The notes: a model not told the origin generated them from the letters alone. A stretch of DNA of 64,000 bases from Pseudomonas sihuiensis (GCF_900106015.1 NZ_LT629797.1:3658001-3722000); one strand, 5' to 3'. Positions 1-10,359 are shown, numbered from the stretch's first letter. Numbers and translations are program-made.

Positions 1-1
1 C

Positions 2-466
2 CGAGACGGTACGCTACGCAAGATGCCTCCCGAAAACTGGAAAGCAGTGATCGATACCAACCTCACCGGCCTGTTCAACACAACCCGTCAGGTCATCGAG
101 AGCATGCTGACCAAGGGCTGGGGGCGTGTCATCAACATATCCTCGATCAATGGACAGCGGGGTCAGTTCGGCCAGACCAACTACTCTGCAGCCAAAGCCG
201 GTATCCATGGTTTCAGCATGGCTTTGGCCCGAGAAGTGAGTGGCAAGGGCGTGACCGTCAATACGGTTTCCCCTGGCTATATCAAGACAGATATGACTGC
301 GGCAATTCGCCCAGACATCCTTGAAGGCATGATTGCCGGAATCCCCGTCGGTCGCCTCGGCCAGCCTGAGGAAATTGCCTCGATCGTAGCCTGGCTAGCC
401 TCTGATCAATCCGCCTATGCCACCGGCGCCGACTTCTCGGTGAACGGCGGCATGAATATGCAGTGA
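2..466 (+). CDS. phaB: Acetoacetyl-CoA reductase PhaB (5' end outside window)
   Basis: This NADPH-dependent short-chain dehydrogenase reduces acetoacetyl-CoA to (R)-3-hydroxybutyryl-CoA, the monomer for PHB synthesis in the cytoplasm. The frame is open from base 2, ahead of the first internal ATG at 23, so the N-terminal half with the Rossmann GxxxGxG motif lies outside the window. Visible are the substrate region NWKAVIDTNLTG, the catalytic Ser in ISSINGQRGQFGQ and the YSAAKAG active-site Tyr/Lys (Y-x3-K). The C-terminus SVNGGMNMQ is typical of PhaB. phaA starts 36 bp downstream and phaC follows, giving the order B-A-C known from PHB loci of some Pseudomonas. FabG-type ketoreductases share the fold, but the pha neighbours decide the call. 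Confidence 0.9.
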   Translation, partial: RDGTLRKMPPENWKAVIDTNLTGLFNTTRQVIESMLTKGWGRVINISSINGQRGQFGQTNYSAAKAGIHGFSMALAREVSGKGVTVNTVSPGYIKTDMTAAIRPDILEGMIAGIPVGRLGQPEEIASIVAWLASDQSAYATGADFSVNGGMNMQ

Positions 467-502
467 TGCGCAATCGACTAGTCATAACATGAGGCATTCC
501 AG

Positions 503-1681
503 ATGATCGACGTCGTTATCGTCGCTGCAACCCGCACCGCCATCGGTAGCTTCCAAGGCAGCCTGACCGAGATTCCGGCACCGGAACTCGGCGCCATCGT
601 CATCCGGCGCCTGCTCGAGCAGACCGGCCTCGATGCTGCCCAGGTCGATGAAGTGATCCTCGGCCAGGTGCTCACTGCCGCGTCCGGACAGAACCCCGCA
701 CGCCAGGCTGTGATTCGCGCCGGCCTGCCCCACGTCGTTCCTGCGATGACCCTGAACAAGGTCTGCGGCTCGGGCCTCAAGGCCCTGCACCTGGCTGCCC
801 AGGCTATCCGTTGCGGCGATGCCGAGGTGATCATTGCCGGCGGCATGGAGAACATGAGCCTGTCGCCCTACGTGCTGCCCAAAGCCCGCACCGGCCTGCG
901 CATGGGCCATGCGCAGATGCTCGACAGCATGATCGTCGATGGCCTGTGGGATGCCTTCAACGATTACCACATGGGCATCACCGCCGAGAACCTGGTGGAC
1001 AAGTACGGCATCAGCCGTGAAGCCCAGGACGCCTTCGCCGCCGCCTCGCAGCAGAAAACCGTGGCCGCCATCGAGGCCGGTCGCTTCGATGCCGAGATCA
1101 CGCAGGTTTTGATCCCACAGCGCAAGGGCGATCCAATCGCCTTCGCCCGTGACGAGCAACCGCGTGCCGGCACCACCGCCGAGTCGCTGGCCAAACTCAA
1201 GCCGGCGTTCAAGAAGGACGGCAGCGTTACCGCCGGCAATGCCTCCAGCCTCAACGATGGCGCCGCCGCCGTGCTGCTGATGAGCGCAACCAAGGCCAAA
1301 GCGCTGGGCCTGCCGGTGCTGGCGAAAATCAGCGCCTATGCCAACGCAGGCGTCGATCCGGCGATCATGGGTATCGCCCCGGTCTCGGCCACCCGCCGCT
1401 GCCTGGACAAAGCCGGCTGGAGTCTGAACGAGCTAGACCTGATCGAAGCCAACGAAGCCTTCGCCGCCCAAGCACTGGCCGTTGGTCAGGAGCTGGGCTG
1501 GGATGCCGCCAAGGTCAACGTCAACGGCGGCGCCATCGCCCTGGGTCACCCGATCGGCGCCTCCGGCTGCCGCGTGCTGGTCAGCCTGCTGCACGAGATG
1601 ATCCGCCGCGATGCCAAGAAAGGCCTGGCGACGCTGTGCATCGGCGGCGGCCAGGGCGTGGCGCTGGCCATTGAACGCTGA
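503..1681 (+). CDS. phaA: Acetyl-CoA C-acetyltransferase (beta-ketothiolase) PhaA
   Basis: Condenses two acetyl-CoA to acetoacetyl-CoA, the first step of PHB synthesis. The 392-residue protein has the usual biosynthetic thiolase length. The acyl-accepting Cys is near residue 88 ([11 protein letters not shown]), the His of GHPIGASG is near 349, and the second active-site Cys is near 379 (LCIGGGQG). The start is the ATG at 503, preceded by a GAGG-type ribosome site. It lies 36 bp after phaB and is probably co-transcribed with it. Two hairpins separate it from phaC. A catabolic thiolase would look similar, but the pha context favours PhaA. Confidence 0.95.
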   Translation: MIDVVIVAATRTAIGSFQGSLTEIPAPELGAIVIRRLLEQTGLDAAQVDEVILGQVLTAASGQNPARQAVIRAGLPHVVPAMTLNKVCGSGLKALHLAAQAIRCGDAEVIIAGGMENMSLSPYVLPKARTGLRMGHAQMLDSMIVDGLWDAFNDYHMGITAENLVDKYGISREAQDAFAAASQQKTVAAIEAGRFDAEITQVLIPQRKGDPIAFARDEQPRAGTTAESLAKLKPAFKKDGSVTAGNASSLNDGAAAVLLMSATKAKALGLPVLAKISAYANAGVDPAIMGIAPVSATRRCLDKAGWSLNELDLIEANEAFAAQALAVGQELGWDAAKVNVNGGAIALGHPIGASGCRVLVSLLHEMIRRDAKKGLATLCIGGGQGVALAIER

Positions 1682-1719
1682 CTAACGATTTCGCGGATCT
1701 ATCGGGCGAGCTCCCCTGC

Positions 1720-1748
1720 ACCCTCACCGCCTGGATGGCGGTGAGGGT
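1720..1748 (+). repeat. 12-bp perfect inverted repeat after phaA
   Basis: Arms 1720-1731 and 1737-1748 are perfectly complementary with a 5-nt loop. No U-run follows directly, so alone it is not a canonical terminator. It may protect the upstream transcript or act with the next hairpin. Confidence 0.75.
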
Positions 1749-1767
1749 ATTCCCCCAAATGATCGCA

Positions 1768-1797
1768 CCGTGCCCTTTGCCGGGCGCGGCCTTTTTT
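1768..1797 (+). terminator. Rho-independent terminator/attenuator between phaA and phaC
   Basis: An 8-bp GC-rich stem (1768-1775 with 1782-1789, one G-U pair) is followed by CC and six T residues at 1792-1797. It sits only 18 bp before the phaC start, so it should end or weaken phaBA transcription before phaC. Its strength is inferred from sequence alone. Confidence 0.6.
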
Positions 1798-1815
1798 CAT
1801 TTTCTTGGACAAACC

Positions 1816-3522
1816 ATGAACATGAACAATTCACATTCTTTCGCTCACTACTGGTCAGGACAGGCGCCTTTCATCACCAGCTTCGCCCTACAGCAACTGC
1901 GCCTGTACGTAGCGCAAAACTCTTGGTTCAACGGGCATGACCAAAGCCAGTGGTTCAATGTCTCCCCCGAAGCGTTGGAACAATTGCAGGTTGACTACCA
2001 GCAACAATGGACAGCGCTTGGCCAGCAACTGCTGGCCCGTCAACCGTTCGACTTCGACGACCGGCGTTTCGCTAGTGGCAACTGGAGTGAACCGTTGTTC
2101 GGTTCCATGGCCGCCTTCTACCTGCTGAATTCCGGATTTCTGCTGAAATTGCTGGAGCTGCTCACCATCAAAGAAGAGAAGCCACGTCAGCGTCTGCGCT
2201 ACCTGATCGAGCAGGCAATCGCCGCAAGCGCCCCGAGCAACTTCCTGCTGAGCAATCCCGATGCCCTGAAATGCCTGGTGGAAACCCAGGGGGCCAGCCT
2301 GCTCAGTGGTCTATTGCATCTGGCCGGAGACCTACAAGAAGGCAAGTTGCGTCAATGCGACCGAGGCGACTTCGAAGTTGGCGTGAATCTCGCCGTCACT
2401 CCCGGTGAGGTGGTGCTGGAAACTCCGCTGTTCCAGTTGATCCAATACCTGCCGCTCACCGATACACAGTACCAGAGGCCAATATTTATCGTCCCGCCGG
2501 CCATCAACAAGTACTACATCCTCGACCTCAGCCCGGAAAATTCTCTGGTTCGCCATCTGCTGGAACAGGGTCACCCGGTATTCCTGATGTCCTGGCGCAA
2601 CTTCACCCAGAAACAGGCTGACATCACCTGGGAGCAGATCATCCAGGACGGAGTGATCAGCGCCCTACGCACTACCCGGGTCATCAGTGGCGAGCGTCAT
2701 CTGAACTGCCTGGGCTTCTGCATCGGCGGCACCCTGCTGAGCTGCGCGTTGGCAGTGCTGGCTGCGAGGGGCGACCACGACATTGCCAGTCTGAGCCTGT
2801 TCGCCACCTTCCTCGACTACCTTGATACCGGGCCGATCAGTGTCTTTGTCGATGAGCAACTGGTGGCCTACCGCGAGCGCACCATCGGTGGCCATGGTGG
2901 TAAATGTGGCCTGTTCCGCGGAGAGGATATGGGCAACACCTTCTCCCTGCTGCGGCCCAACGAGCTGTGGTGGAACTACAACGTCGACAAGTACCTCAAG
3001 GGACAGAAACCACGCGCCCTAGATCTGCTGTTCTGGAACAACGACAGTACCAACCTACCTGGCCCCATGTACTGCTGGTATCTGCGCCACACCTACCTGC
3101 AGAACGACCTCAAGTCGGGCGAGCTGGAGCTGTGCGGGGTCAAGCTGGATCTGCGCTCCATAGAGGCGCCAGCCTACCTCCTCGGAACCCACGATGACCA
3201 CATAGTCCCATGGCGCAGTGCCTATGCCAGCACGGCTCTTCTTGGGGGATCGAAACGCTTCGTCCTCGGATCTTCTGGCCACATCGCCGGAGTGATTAAC
3301 CCACCAGCAAGCAACAAACGCCATTACTGGGTAAACGAGCACATCACGCCGATTGCTGACGACTGGCTACAAAGCGCTCAACAACACGCAGGTAGTTGGT
3401 GGGTCGATTGGTTCGCCTGGCTGGCCGGGCATGCCGGCGAGCTCCGGCCCGCCATCACGCGGATGGGCAATGCCGAATACCCTCCCCTAGAACAAGCGCC
3501 TGGGCGCTACGTGAAGCAATGA
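1816..3522 (+). CDS. phaC: Class I-type poly(3-hydroxyalkanoate) synthase PhaC
   Basis: Polymerises (R)-3-hydroxybutyryl-CoA into PHB granules. About 568 residues from the ATG at 1816 (a second ATG is at 1822). An upstream in-frame ATG at 1735 lies inside the terminator region and is unlikely. The N-terminal PhaC_N region (HYWSGQAPFITSFALQQ, NSWFNGHDQSQWF) is followed by an alpha/beta-hydrolase domain. The lipase-box-like nucleophile is GFCIGGT, Cys near residue 302. Catalytic Asp and His candidates are in THDDHIVPW and GSSGHIAGVINPP. It follows phaBA but has its own leader after a terminator-like hairpin. The adaptor-protein gene downstream starts 26 bp after its stop. Confidence 0.93.
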   Translation: MNMNNSHSFAHYWSGQAPFITSFALQQLRLYVAQNSWFNGHDQSQWFNVSPEALEQLQVDYQQQWTALGQQLLARQPFDFDDRRFASGNWSEPLFGSMAAFYLLNSGFLLKLLELLTIKEEKPRQRLRYLIEQAIAASAPSNFLLSNPDALKCLVETQGASLLSGLLHLAGDLQEGKLRQCDRGDFEVGVNLAVTPGEVVLETPLFQLIQYLPLTDTQYQRPIFIVPPAINKYYILDLSPENSLVRHLLEQGHPVFLMSWRNFTQKQADITWEQIIQDGVISALRTTRVISGERHLNCLGFCIGGTLLSCALAVLAARGDHDIASLSLFATFLDYLDTGPISVFVDEQLVAYRERTIGGHGGKCGLFRGEDMGNTFSLLRPNELWWNYNVDKYLKGQKPRALDLLFWNNDSTNLPGPMYCWYLRHTYLQNDLKSGELELCGVKLDLRSIEAPAYLLGTHDDHIVPWRSAYASTALLGGSKRFVLGSSGHIAGVINPPASNKRHYWVNEHITPIADDWLQSAQQHAGSWWVDWFAWLAGHAGELRPAITRMGNAEYPPLEQAPGRYVKQ

Positions 3523-3548
3523 CCGCCCGAAGTTTAGGAAAACCCTCG

Positions 3549-4622
3549 ATGAAGCCACAACAGAAGAAAACCCTGATCCACACGGCCTCCGCCGTCGCCC
3601 TGGCCGCCGTGGCCGCACTGGTCTGGCTGGAACTGCGCCCGAGCGGCCTGGGTTCCGGTTTCGCCAGCGCCAATGGCCGGATCGAGGCAACCGAAGTGGA
3701 CGTCGCCACGAAACTAGCTGGCCGTCTGCTGCAGATCGACGTCGACGAAGGCGATTTCGTCGCCGCCGGACAAGTACTCGCGCAAATGGACATCCAGGTG
3801 CTCACCGCCCAGTTGAGCCAGGCCCAGGCCCAGGTTCGCCAGGCGCAGAACGCCACCCGCACGGCCCATTCCCAAGTTTCCCTGCGCATCAGCGAGAAAG
3901 CCACCGCCGAAGCCGTTGTGCACCAGCGTCAGGCCGAGCTGACTGCGGCGCAGAAGCGCTACGCCCGTACCGAGACCCTGGTCAGACGCAATGCCTTGCC
4001 CCAGCAGAAACTCGACGATGACCTGGCCGCCCTGCAAAGCAGCCAGGCCGCACTCAGCGCCGCCCGTTCCCAGGTTCTGTCGAGCCAGGCCGCCATAGAT
4101 GCTGCGCAATCGCAGGTGATCGAGGCCGAATCCAGCGTGGAGGCAGCCCAGGCCAGCGTCGAGCGGCTGCAAGCGGATATCGAGGACAGCCGGCTAAAGG
4201 CGCCCCGAAGTGGCCGTGTGCAGTATCGCGTCAGCCAGCCAGGTGAAGTCTTGGGTGCCGGCGGCAAGGTACTCAATCTGGTCGACCTCAACGACGTGTA
4301 CATGAACGTCTTCCTGCCGGCGCAACAGGCTGGTCGAGTCGCCCTGGGCGCGGAGGTGCGACTGATCCTGGATGCCGCACCGCAATATGTAATTCCAGCC
4401 AAGGTGACCTTCGTCGCCAGCGTCGCACAGTTCACCCCCAAGACAGTGGAAACCGCCAACGAACGGGAAAAACTGATGTTCCGGGTCAAGGCCCGAATCG
4501 ATCCAGAACTGCTGCAAAAACACCTCGAACAGGTCAAGACCGGGGTTCCCGGCATGGCCTACCTGAAACTTGACGCCGCCGCCGAGTGGCCCGAAAGCCT
4601 GCACGTGCGAATCACACCATGA
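3549..4622 (+). CDS. HlyD-family periplasmic adaptor (YhiI-like)
   Basis: Membrane-fusion protein that should link the inner-membrane ABC exporter encoded downstream to a TolC-type channel. 357 residues. One N-terminal membrane anchor (about 8-26, Ala/Val-rich) precedes a split biotinyl-lipoyl-like domain ([41 protein letters not shown]), a long alanine/glutamine-rich coiled-coil hairpin (about 85-215) and a beta-barrel domain. The ATG at 3549 has AGGA upstream. Earlier in-frame starts overlap phaC. The stop overlaps the next ATG in ATGA, so translation is coupled. The order adaptor, RbbA-like ATPase, YhhJ-like permease resembles E. coli yhiI-rbbA-yhhJ. The substrate is unknown. Confidence 0.88.
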   Translation: MKPQQKKTLIHTASAVALAAVAALVWLELRPSGLGSGFASANGRIEATEVDVATKLAGRLLQIDVDEGDFVAAGQVLAQMDIQVLTAQLSQAQAQVRQAQNATRTAHSQVSLRISEKATAEAVVHQRQAELTAAQKRYARTETLVRRNALPQQKLDDDLAALQSSQAALSAARSQVLSSQAAIDAAQSQVIEAESSVEAAQASVERLQADIEDSRLKAPRSGRVQYRVSQPGEVLGAGGKVLNLVDLNDVYMNVFLPAQQAGRVALGAEVRLILDAAPQYVIPAKVTFVASVAQFTPKTVETANEREKLMFRVKARIDPELLQKHLEQVKTGVPGMAYLKLDAAAEWPESLHVRITP

Positions 4623-7363
4623 CAGCGAACGACCCCAGCGTGGTGCAACTGATCGAGGTCAGCCTGCGCTACAACAAAACCTGCGCGGTGGACGCGGTCA
4701 CCCTCGACATCCCCGCCAACCGCATGGTCGGCCTGATCGGCCCAGATGGCGTGGGCAAGTCCAGCCTGCTGGCCCTGATCGCCGGGGCGCGTAGGATGCA
4801 GGACGGCACGATACGGGTGCTCGACGGCGACATGGCCGATGCCGGCCACCGCCGCGACGTCTGCCCGCGCATCGCCTACATGCCCCAGGGTCTGGGCAAG
4901 AATCTCTACCCGACCCTGACCGTGTTCGAGAACCTCGACTTCTTCGGCCGCCTGTTCGGCCAGGATGAGCAGGAGCGCAGGGCGCGGATTGCCGACCTGA
5001 CGCAAAGCACCGGCCTGGCGCCGTTTGTCGAACGCCCGGCGGGCAAGCTGTCCGGCGGCATGAAACAGAAGCTCGGCTTGTGCTGTGCGCTGATCCACGA
5101 TCCGGATCTGTTGATCCTCGACGAACCCACCACCGGCGTCGACCCGCTGGCGCGCAACCAGTTCTGGGAATTGATCGAGCGCATTCGCAAGCGCCGCCCC
5201 GGCATGAGCGTGCTGGTCGCCACCGCCTACATGGACGAAGCCCAGCGTTTCGACTGGCTGGTGGCCATGGACGACGGCAAGGTGCTGGATATCGGAACCC
5301 CTGGCGAACTGCTCGAACGCACCGGCACCGACAATCTGGAAGAAGCCTTCATCGCCCTGTTGCCCGAAGCCAAGCGCAGCGGCCACCATACCCTAGTGAT
5401 TCCACCCCGCCCGGCGGCCAGCGGCGAGAATGCGGTGGCCATCGAGGCGCACGGCCTGACCTGCCGCTTTGGTGATTTCGTCGCCGTCGATCATGTAGAT
5501 TTCCGCATCGAGCGCGGGGAAATCTTCGGCTTCCTCGGCTCCAACGGCTGCGGCAAGTCGACCACCATGAAGATGCTCACCGGGCTGCAGCCGGCCAGCG
5601 AAGGCGAAGCCTTCCTGTTCGGCAAACCGGTCGACCCAAGGAACATCGACACCCGCCGCCGGGTCGGCTACATGTCCCAGGCGTTCTCGCTGTACAGCGA
5701 GTTGAGTGTGCTGCAGAACCTCGACCTGCATGCCCGGCTGTTCGAAATCCCGCCGCAACGGCGTCCCGCGCGCATTCAGGAAATGCTCGACAGGTTCGAT
5801 CTTCAGGGAGTCGCCGAGCAGTTGCCGGAGGATCTGCCCCTGGGGGTGCGCCAGCGCTTGTCGCTGGCCGTGGCAGTGATTCACCAGCCGGAGATACTGA
5901 TCCTCGACGAGCCGACTTCCGGTGTCGACCCGGTGGCCCGTGACGGTTTCTGGGAGCTGTTGATCGACCTGTCGCGCAATGACGGCGTGACCATCTTCAT
6001 CTCCACCCACTTCATGAACGAAGCGCTGCGCTGCGACCGCATGTCAATGATGCATGCCGGCCGAGTGCTGGACAGCGACACGCCTCAGGCACTGATGGAC
6101 AAGCGCGGCCTGTCCACCCTGGAAGAAACCTTCATCGCCTACCTGCGCGATGCCACTGACGACAACGACACACCGACAGACACTTCGCAGGCGGCCCTGG
6201 AGGAGACGGCATTCGCCCAGACCAACGCAGTGAAATCACGTTTCAGCCCTAGGCGTCTGTACAGCTACGCCCAGCGCGAAGCCATGGAACTGCGCCGCGA
6301 TCCTGTTCGCGCCACCCTGGCCTTGATCGGTACGGTTCTGCTGATGTTCATCATGGGCTACGGCATCAACCTGGATGTCGAGGACCTGAGCTACGCGGTG
6401 CTCGATCGCGACCAGACCACCACCAGCGCCGCCTATGCCGAGACCCTTGCCGGGTCACGCTATTTCGTGGCAAAGGCGCCGCTGAGCGATTACAACGAAC
6501 TCGACCAGCGCATGCGCGCAGGCGACATCAGCTTGGCCGTAGAGATCCCCCCAGGTTTCAGTCGTGACCTCAAACGCGGCGACACACCACAGATCGGCTT
6601 CTGGGTCGACGGCGCCATGCCAACCCGCGCTAACACGGTCAAGGGATACGTACAGGGCATCCACCAGGGCTACCTGCAGCAGCTTGCCGCGACGGCTCCC
6701 GGGAATGCGGCCCGCAGCCAGTTCGACATCGCCCTGCGCTACCGCTACAACCCCGATGTGCAAAGCCTGCAAGCCATGGTGCCAGCGGTGATCCCGATTT
6801 TGTTGATGATGATTCCGGCAATGCTCACCGCCTTGGGCGTGGTGCGTGAAAAGGAACTGGGTTCGATCACCAACTTCTACGTCACACCGGTGACCCGCCT
6901 GGAATTCCTGATCGGCAAGCAGTTGCCTTATATCGCCTTGGGCATGGCCAACTTTTTCATGCTGGTGGCATTCTCGGTCTGGGTCTTCGACGTGCCAATC
7001 AAGGGCAGCATGCTGACCCTGACACTCGGCGCACTGCTCTACGTGACCTGCGCCACCGGTCTCGGCCTACTGATCTCCTCGGTGCTCAACAGCCAGATCG
7101 CTGCAATCTTCGGCACCGCCATTGCCACTCTGGTGCCGGCCACGCAATTCTCCGGTCTGATCTACCCGGTATCGGCCTTGGAAGACGCCAGCGCCTTGAT
7201 CGGCAACCTCTACCCGACCAGCCATTTCCTGATCATCAGCCGTGGCGTGTTCTCCAAGGCGCTGGGCCTGGCCGAACTCTACCCCTACTTCATTCCCTTG
7301 CTGATCACCATCCCCACACTGACCCTGCTCAGCGTCGCCGGCCTGAAGAAGCAGGAGAAATAA
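4619..7363 (+). CDS. RbbA/YhiH-like ABC transporter: two ATPase domains fused to an ABC-2 permease
   Basis: Inner-membrane exporter of 914 residues with two nucleotide-binding domains and a C-terminal ABC-2 permease. NBD1 has Walker [10 protein letters not shown], signature LSGGMKQ and Walker [17 protein letters not shown]2 has [10 protein letters not shown] and [13 protein letters not shown], but its signature is degenerate ([12 protein letters not shown] instead of LSGGQ). After a linker near residue 540 come a membrane anchor, a large periplasmic domain and about five more membrane segments. The start at 4619 overlaps the adaptor stop (ATGA); the longer in-frame start at 4586 lies inside the adaptor gene. 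E. coli RbbA has been linked to ribosomes, but an export role fits this operon better. Confidence 0.88.
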   Translation: MTANDPSVVQLIEVSLRYNKTCAVDAVTLDIPANRMVGLIGPDGVGKSSLLALIAGARRMQDGTIRVLDGDMADAGHRRDVCPRIAYMPQGLGKNLYPTLTVFENLDFFGRLFGQDEQERRARIADLTQSTGLAPFVERPAGKLSGGMKQKLGLCCALIHDPDLLILDEPTTGVDPLARNQFWELIERIRKRRPGMSVLVATAYMDEAQRFDWLVAMDDGKVLDIGTPGELLERTGTDNLEEAFIALLPEAKRSGHHTLVIPPRPAASGENAVAIEAHGLTCRFGDFVAVDHVDFRIERGEIFGFLGSNGCGKSTTMKMLTGLQPASEGEAFLFGKPVDPRNIDTRRRVGYMSQAFSLYSELSVLQNLDLHARLFEIPPQRRPARIQEMLDRFDLQGVAEQLPEDLPLGVRQRLSLAVAVIHQPEILILDEPTSGVDPVARDGFWELLIDLSRNDGVTIFISTHFMNEALRCDRMSMMHAGRVLDSDTPQALMDKRGLSTLEETFIAYLRDATDDNDTPTDTSQAALEETAFAQTNAVKSRFSPRRLYSYAQREAMELRRDPVRATLALIGTVLLMFIMGYGINLDVEDLSYAVLDRDQTTTSAAYAETLAGSRYFVAKAPLSDYNELDQRMRAGDISLAVEIPPGFSRDLKRGDTPQIGFWVDGAMPTRANTVKGYVQGIHQGYLQQLAATAPGNAARSQFDIALRYRYNPDVQSLQAMVPAVIPILLMMIPAMLTALGVVREKELGSITNFYVTPVTRLEFLIGKQLPYIALGMANFFMLVAFSVWVFDVPIKGSMLTLTLGALLYVTCATGLGLLISSVLNSQIAAIFGTAIATLVPATQFSGLIYPVSALEDASALIGNLYPTSHFLIISRGVFSKALGLAELYPYFIPLLITIPTLTLLSVAGLKKQEK

Positions 7364-7364
7364 G

Positions 7365-8480
7365 ATGCGCAAACTGAACAACATCCTGCAGTTGGGCATC
7401 AAGGAACTGCGCAGCCTGTATCGCGATCCTGCCCTGTTGCTGCTGATCCTCTACGCCTTCACCCTGAGCATTTACTCCCAAGCCAACAGTGTGCCGGAGT
7501 CGCCGCACCGGGCCAGCATTGGCGTGCTCGACGAGGATCGCTCGCAACTGTCGACGCGCATCGTCGGCGGCTTCCAGTTGCCCTACTTCATCAAGCCCGC
7601 GGCCATCGACCTGGAAACCATGGACAGCGGCATGGACGCCGGGCGCTATACCTTCACCCTGAACATCCCGCCGCAGTTCCAGCAAGATCTGCTAGCCGGA
7701 CGCCAGCCAACCATCCAGCTCAATGTCGATGCCACACAAGTCAGCCAAGCGTTCACGGGGGCTGGACATATCCAGCAGATCATTAATGACGAGGTCGGCG
7801 AGTTCCTCAGGCGCTTTCGTGGCGCCAACGCGGTACCCGTCGAAGCGGTGGTACGCATGCAGTACAACCCCAACCTGGTGCAATCCTGGTTCGGCTCCGT
7901 CAACGCAATCGTCAGCCAGATCACCATGCTGTCGATCATCCTCACCGGCGCCGCACTGATCCGCGAACGCGAACACGGCACCATCGAGCACCTGCTGGTG
8001 ATGCCCGTCACGCCGTTCGAGATCATGTCGGCCAAGGTCTGGTCGATGGGCCTAGTGGTGCTGGCCGCCACCGCCCTGTCCATGCGCATCATCATCGAGG
8101 GCTGGCTGGCCGTCCCCATTCCCGGCTCCGTGCTGTTGTTCCTCGGCGGTGTCGCCCTGCACCTGTTCGCCACCACCTCGATGGGCATCTTCTTCGGCAC
8201 CCTGGCCCGCTCGATGCCACAGCTGGGCCTGCTGATCATTCTCGTGCTGATGCCTCTGCAGATTCTCTCCGGCGGCATGACCCCGCGCGAAAGCATGCCG
8301 GAAGTCGTACAGAACGTCATGCTGGCGGCACCCACCACGCACTTCGTCGAGCTAGCCCAAGCCATTCTCTTCCGTGGCGCCGGCCCGGCTGTCGTCTGGC
8401 CGCAAATGCTTGCCCTAGGCGCCATCGGTAGCGTGTTTTTCATCGGTGCCTTGTCGCGGCTGCGCAAATCCCTGCATTGA
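7365..8480 (+). CDS. ABC-2 type permease (YhhJ-like)
   Basis: 371-residue inner-membrane permease, the likely partner of the RbbA-like protein, starting 1 bp after its stop. The N-terminal segment RDPALLLLILYAFTLSIYSQA is the first membrane helix. A periplasmic domain with ASIGVLDEDRSQLS follows, then five C-terminal helices from about residue 180, including the ABC-2 motif LIREREHGTIEHLLVMPVTPFEIMSAK (split here only by being quoted in part). It has no ATPase domain, so it depends on the upstream protein. The substrate cannot be read from sequence. Confidence 0.88.
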   Translation: MRKLNNILQLGIKELRSLYRDPALLLLILYAFTLSIYSQANSVPESPHRASIGVLDEDRSQLSTRIVGGFQLPYFIKPAAIDLETMDSGMDAGRYTFTLNIPPQFQQDLLAGRQPTIQLNVDATQVSQAFTGAGHIQQIINDEVGEFLRRFRGANAVPVEAVVRMQYNPNLVQSWFGSVNAIVSQITMLSIILTGAALIREREHGTIEHLLVMPVTPFEIMSAKVWSMGLVVLAATALSMRIIIEGWLAVPIPGSVLLFLGGVALHLFATTSMGIFFGTLARSMPQLGLLIILVLMPLQILSGGMTPRESMPEVVQNVMLAAPTTHFVELAQAILFRGAGPAVVWPQMLALGAIGSVFFIGALSRLRKSLH

Positions 8481-8545
8481 GAAGGCCATCCACACGGTGC
8501 CATTCGAATAGACATGCAAGACAGACCAAATAAGGAAACTAATAC

Positions 8546-10006
8546 GTGGAGATAACCACAACCGCTAGGTTGGCCCTGGTGACAGCCATCTGCCTGGGCA
8601 TCCCAGCACAGGGCTGGGCAACCTCCCTACCCACCCCGGCCAAAACCGACCTGGTCACCGTGTACAAACAAGCAGCGAAGAACAACGCCGATATCGCTGC
8701 CGCTCGCGCCGACTACCAGGCGCGTCGCGAAGTGGTGCCGCAGGCGCGTGCCGGGCTGCTGCCCAACCTGTCGGCGGGGGCCAATTATGGCGATACCCGC
8801 ACCGAGCTCGATTCGCCGAGTAACACCCTGTCGCGCAGCGGTCTGGTGTATCAGGCCAACCTGAGCCAGCCACTGTTCCGTGCCGATCGATGGTTCCAGC
8901 TGCAGGCGGCCGAGGCGACCAGTGAGCAGGCGGCGCTGGAGCTGTCAGCGACCGAGCAGAGCTTGATTCTGCAGAGCGCCGAGACCTACTTTGCCGTGTT
9001 GCGCGCCCAGGACACCCTGGCCTCGACCCGTGCCGAAGAGGCGGCGTTCAAGCGCCAGCTGGATCAGGCCAACGAGCGCTTCGATGTTGGCCTTTCCGAC
9101 AAGACCGACGTGCTCGAAGCGCAGGCCGGTTTCGACACTGCCCGAGCCAACCGCATTCTCGCCGAGCGCGCCGTGGATGATGCCTTCGAGGCCCTGGTGG
9201 CGCTGACCAATCGCAGCTACACGGCAGTCGAAGGTATCGTGCATACCTTGCCGGTATTGGCGCCGACACCGAACGACGCCAAAACCTGGGTCGATACCGC
9301 CGCTGCGCAGAACCTCAATCTGCAGGCCAGCTTCTTCGCGGTCGATGCTGCCGAGGAAAACCTGCGCCAGCGCAAGGCCGGCCATGCGCCGACCCTGGAT
9401 GCCGTGGCCAGCTACCAGAAGGGCGATAACGACGGCATGGGCTTCAGCAATAGTGGTGCTCGCCTTACAGGAACACAGCCTTACCGTGACGACGTTTCGC
9501 AGCGCTCTATTGGCCTGCAGCTGAACATCCCGCTGTATAGCGGTGGCCTGACCAGCTCGCAGGTGCGTGAGGCCTATCAGCGCCTGGGGCAGACCGAGCA
9601 GTTGCGCGAAAGCTTGCGCCGCCAGGTGGTGCAGAACACCCGTAACCTGTTCCGTGCGGTGAATACCGACGTGGAGACCGTGCAGGCGCGCCGCCAGTCG
9701 ATCATCTCCAACCAGAGCGCCCTGGAAGCCACCGAGATCGGCTACCAGGTCGGCACCCGCAACATCGTCGATGTGCTCGATGCCCAGCGTCAGCTGTACA
9801 GCGCGGTGCGCAACTACAACGACGCGCGCTATGACTACATCCTCAACAACCTGCGCCTGAAGCAGGCCGCCGGCACCCTCAGTCCGGCTGACCTGGAAGC
9901 GCTGGACAGCTTCCTCAAGCCTGACTACAACCCGGACAAAGACTTCCTACCGGAAGAAACATTAGAAGCCAACTTTACTGACGACAACTTAGGAGCATCA
10001 TCATGA
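8546..10006 (+). CDS. TolC-family outer-membrane efflux protein
   Basis: Outer-membrane channel of 486 residues completing the tripartite exporter. It starts with GTG at 8546 behind AAGGAAAC. The first 25 residues form a signal peptide (LALVTAICLGIPAQGWA). Two tandem OEP repeats follow, with TolC hallmarks such as LVTVYKQAAKNNADIAAARADY, LSQPLFRADRW and NIPLYSGG, and Q/A-rich helical stretches. The repeated motif DVLEAQA / DVLDAQR lies at equivalent positions in the two halves. It lies 65 bp after the permease and overlaps the next small lipoprotein gene by 4 bp (ATGA). Confidence 0.92.
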   Translation: MEITTTARLALVTAICLGIPAQGWATSLPTPAKTDLVTVYKQAAKNNADIAAARADYQARREVVPQARAGLLPNLSAGANYGDTRTELDSPSNTLSRSGLVYQANLSQPLFRADRWFQLQAAEATSEQAALELSATEQSLILQSAETYFAVLRAQDTLASTRAEEAAFKRQLDQANERFDVGLSDKTDVLEAQAGFDTARANRILAERAVDDAFEALVALTNRSYTAVEGIVHTLPVLAPTPNDAKTWVDTAAAQNLNLQASFFAVDAAEENLRQRKAGHAPTLDAVASYQKGDNDGMGFSNSGARLTGTQPYRDDVSQRSIGLQLNIPLYSGGLTSSQVREAYQRLGQTEQLRESLRRQVVQNTRNLFRAVNTDVETVQARRQSIISNQSALEATEIGYQVGTRNIVDVLDAQRQLYSAVRNYNDARYDYILNNLRLKQAAGTLSPADLEALDSFLKPDYNPDKDFLPEETLEANFTDDNLGASS

Positions 10007-10218
10007 AAAAAATCTGCCTTGTACTTTCCGCTCTGACTCTCAGCCTGCTTGCTGGCTGTTCTACCCCCTCGCTGATCGTGCTCAACAGCGGTCAGGAAAT
10101 CCAGACACTAGACGAACCCAAATACGATGCAAAAAGTGGTTTCTACGAATTTAAGCAACCTGACGGGAAACCCCAACGTATAAATAAAGATCAGGTGAAT
10201 ACCATCAGGACGCTCTGA
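10003..10218 (+). CDS. Small YgdI/YgdR-family lipoprotein
   Basis: 71 residues with a type II signal peptide and lipobox LLAGC (Cys near 19), so it should be lipidated and anchored in an envelope membrane. The mature part is one SH3-like domain of the YgdI/YgdR (DUF903) type: TPSLIVLNSGQEIQTLDEPK and then GFYEFKQPDGKPQRINKDQV. It overlaps the TolC-family gene by 4 bp, so it is translationally coupled and may assist the exporter. That role is inferred from position only. Its AT content is higher than that of the preceding genes. Confidence 0.85.
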   Translation: MKKICLVLSALTLSLLAGCSTPSLIVLNSGQEIQTLDEPKYDAKSGFYEFKQPDGKPQRINKDQVNTIRTL

Positions 10219-10359
10219 TTCAGCAATGACAGCGGTTTCGTGATACCACCTTCAAACTTTCTAACCCCATTTATCACGACTGCATTGAACTTGTTAAACA
10301 TTAGGAAAACTCCGAAAGAGTCTGCCCGGTAGTTATTACTAGACCAAGGAGGTCTCGCT

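Noticed and set aside
10285..10298. Possible Anr/FNR box before arcD (TTGAA-N4-TTAAA)
   Set aside because: It departs from TTGAT-N4-ATCAA at several conserved bases in the second half-site, so it is too weak to annotate.
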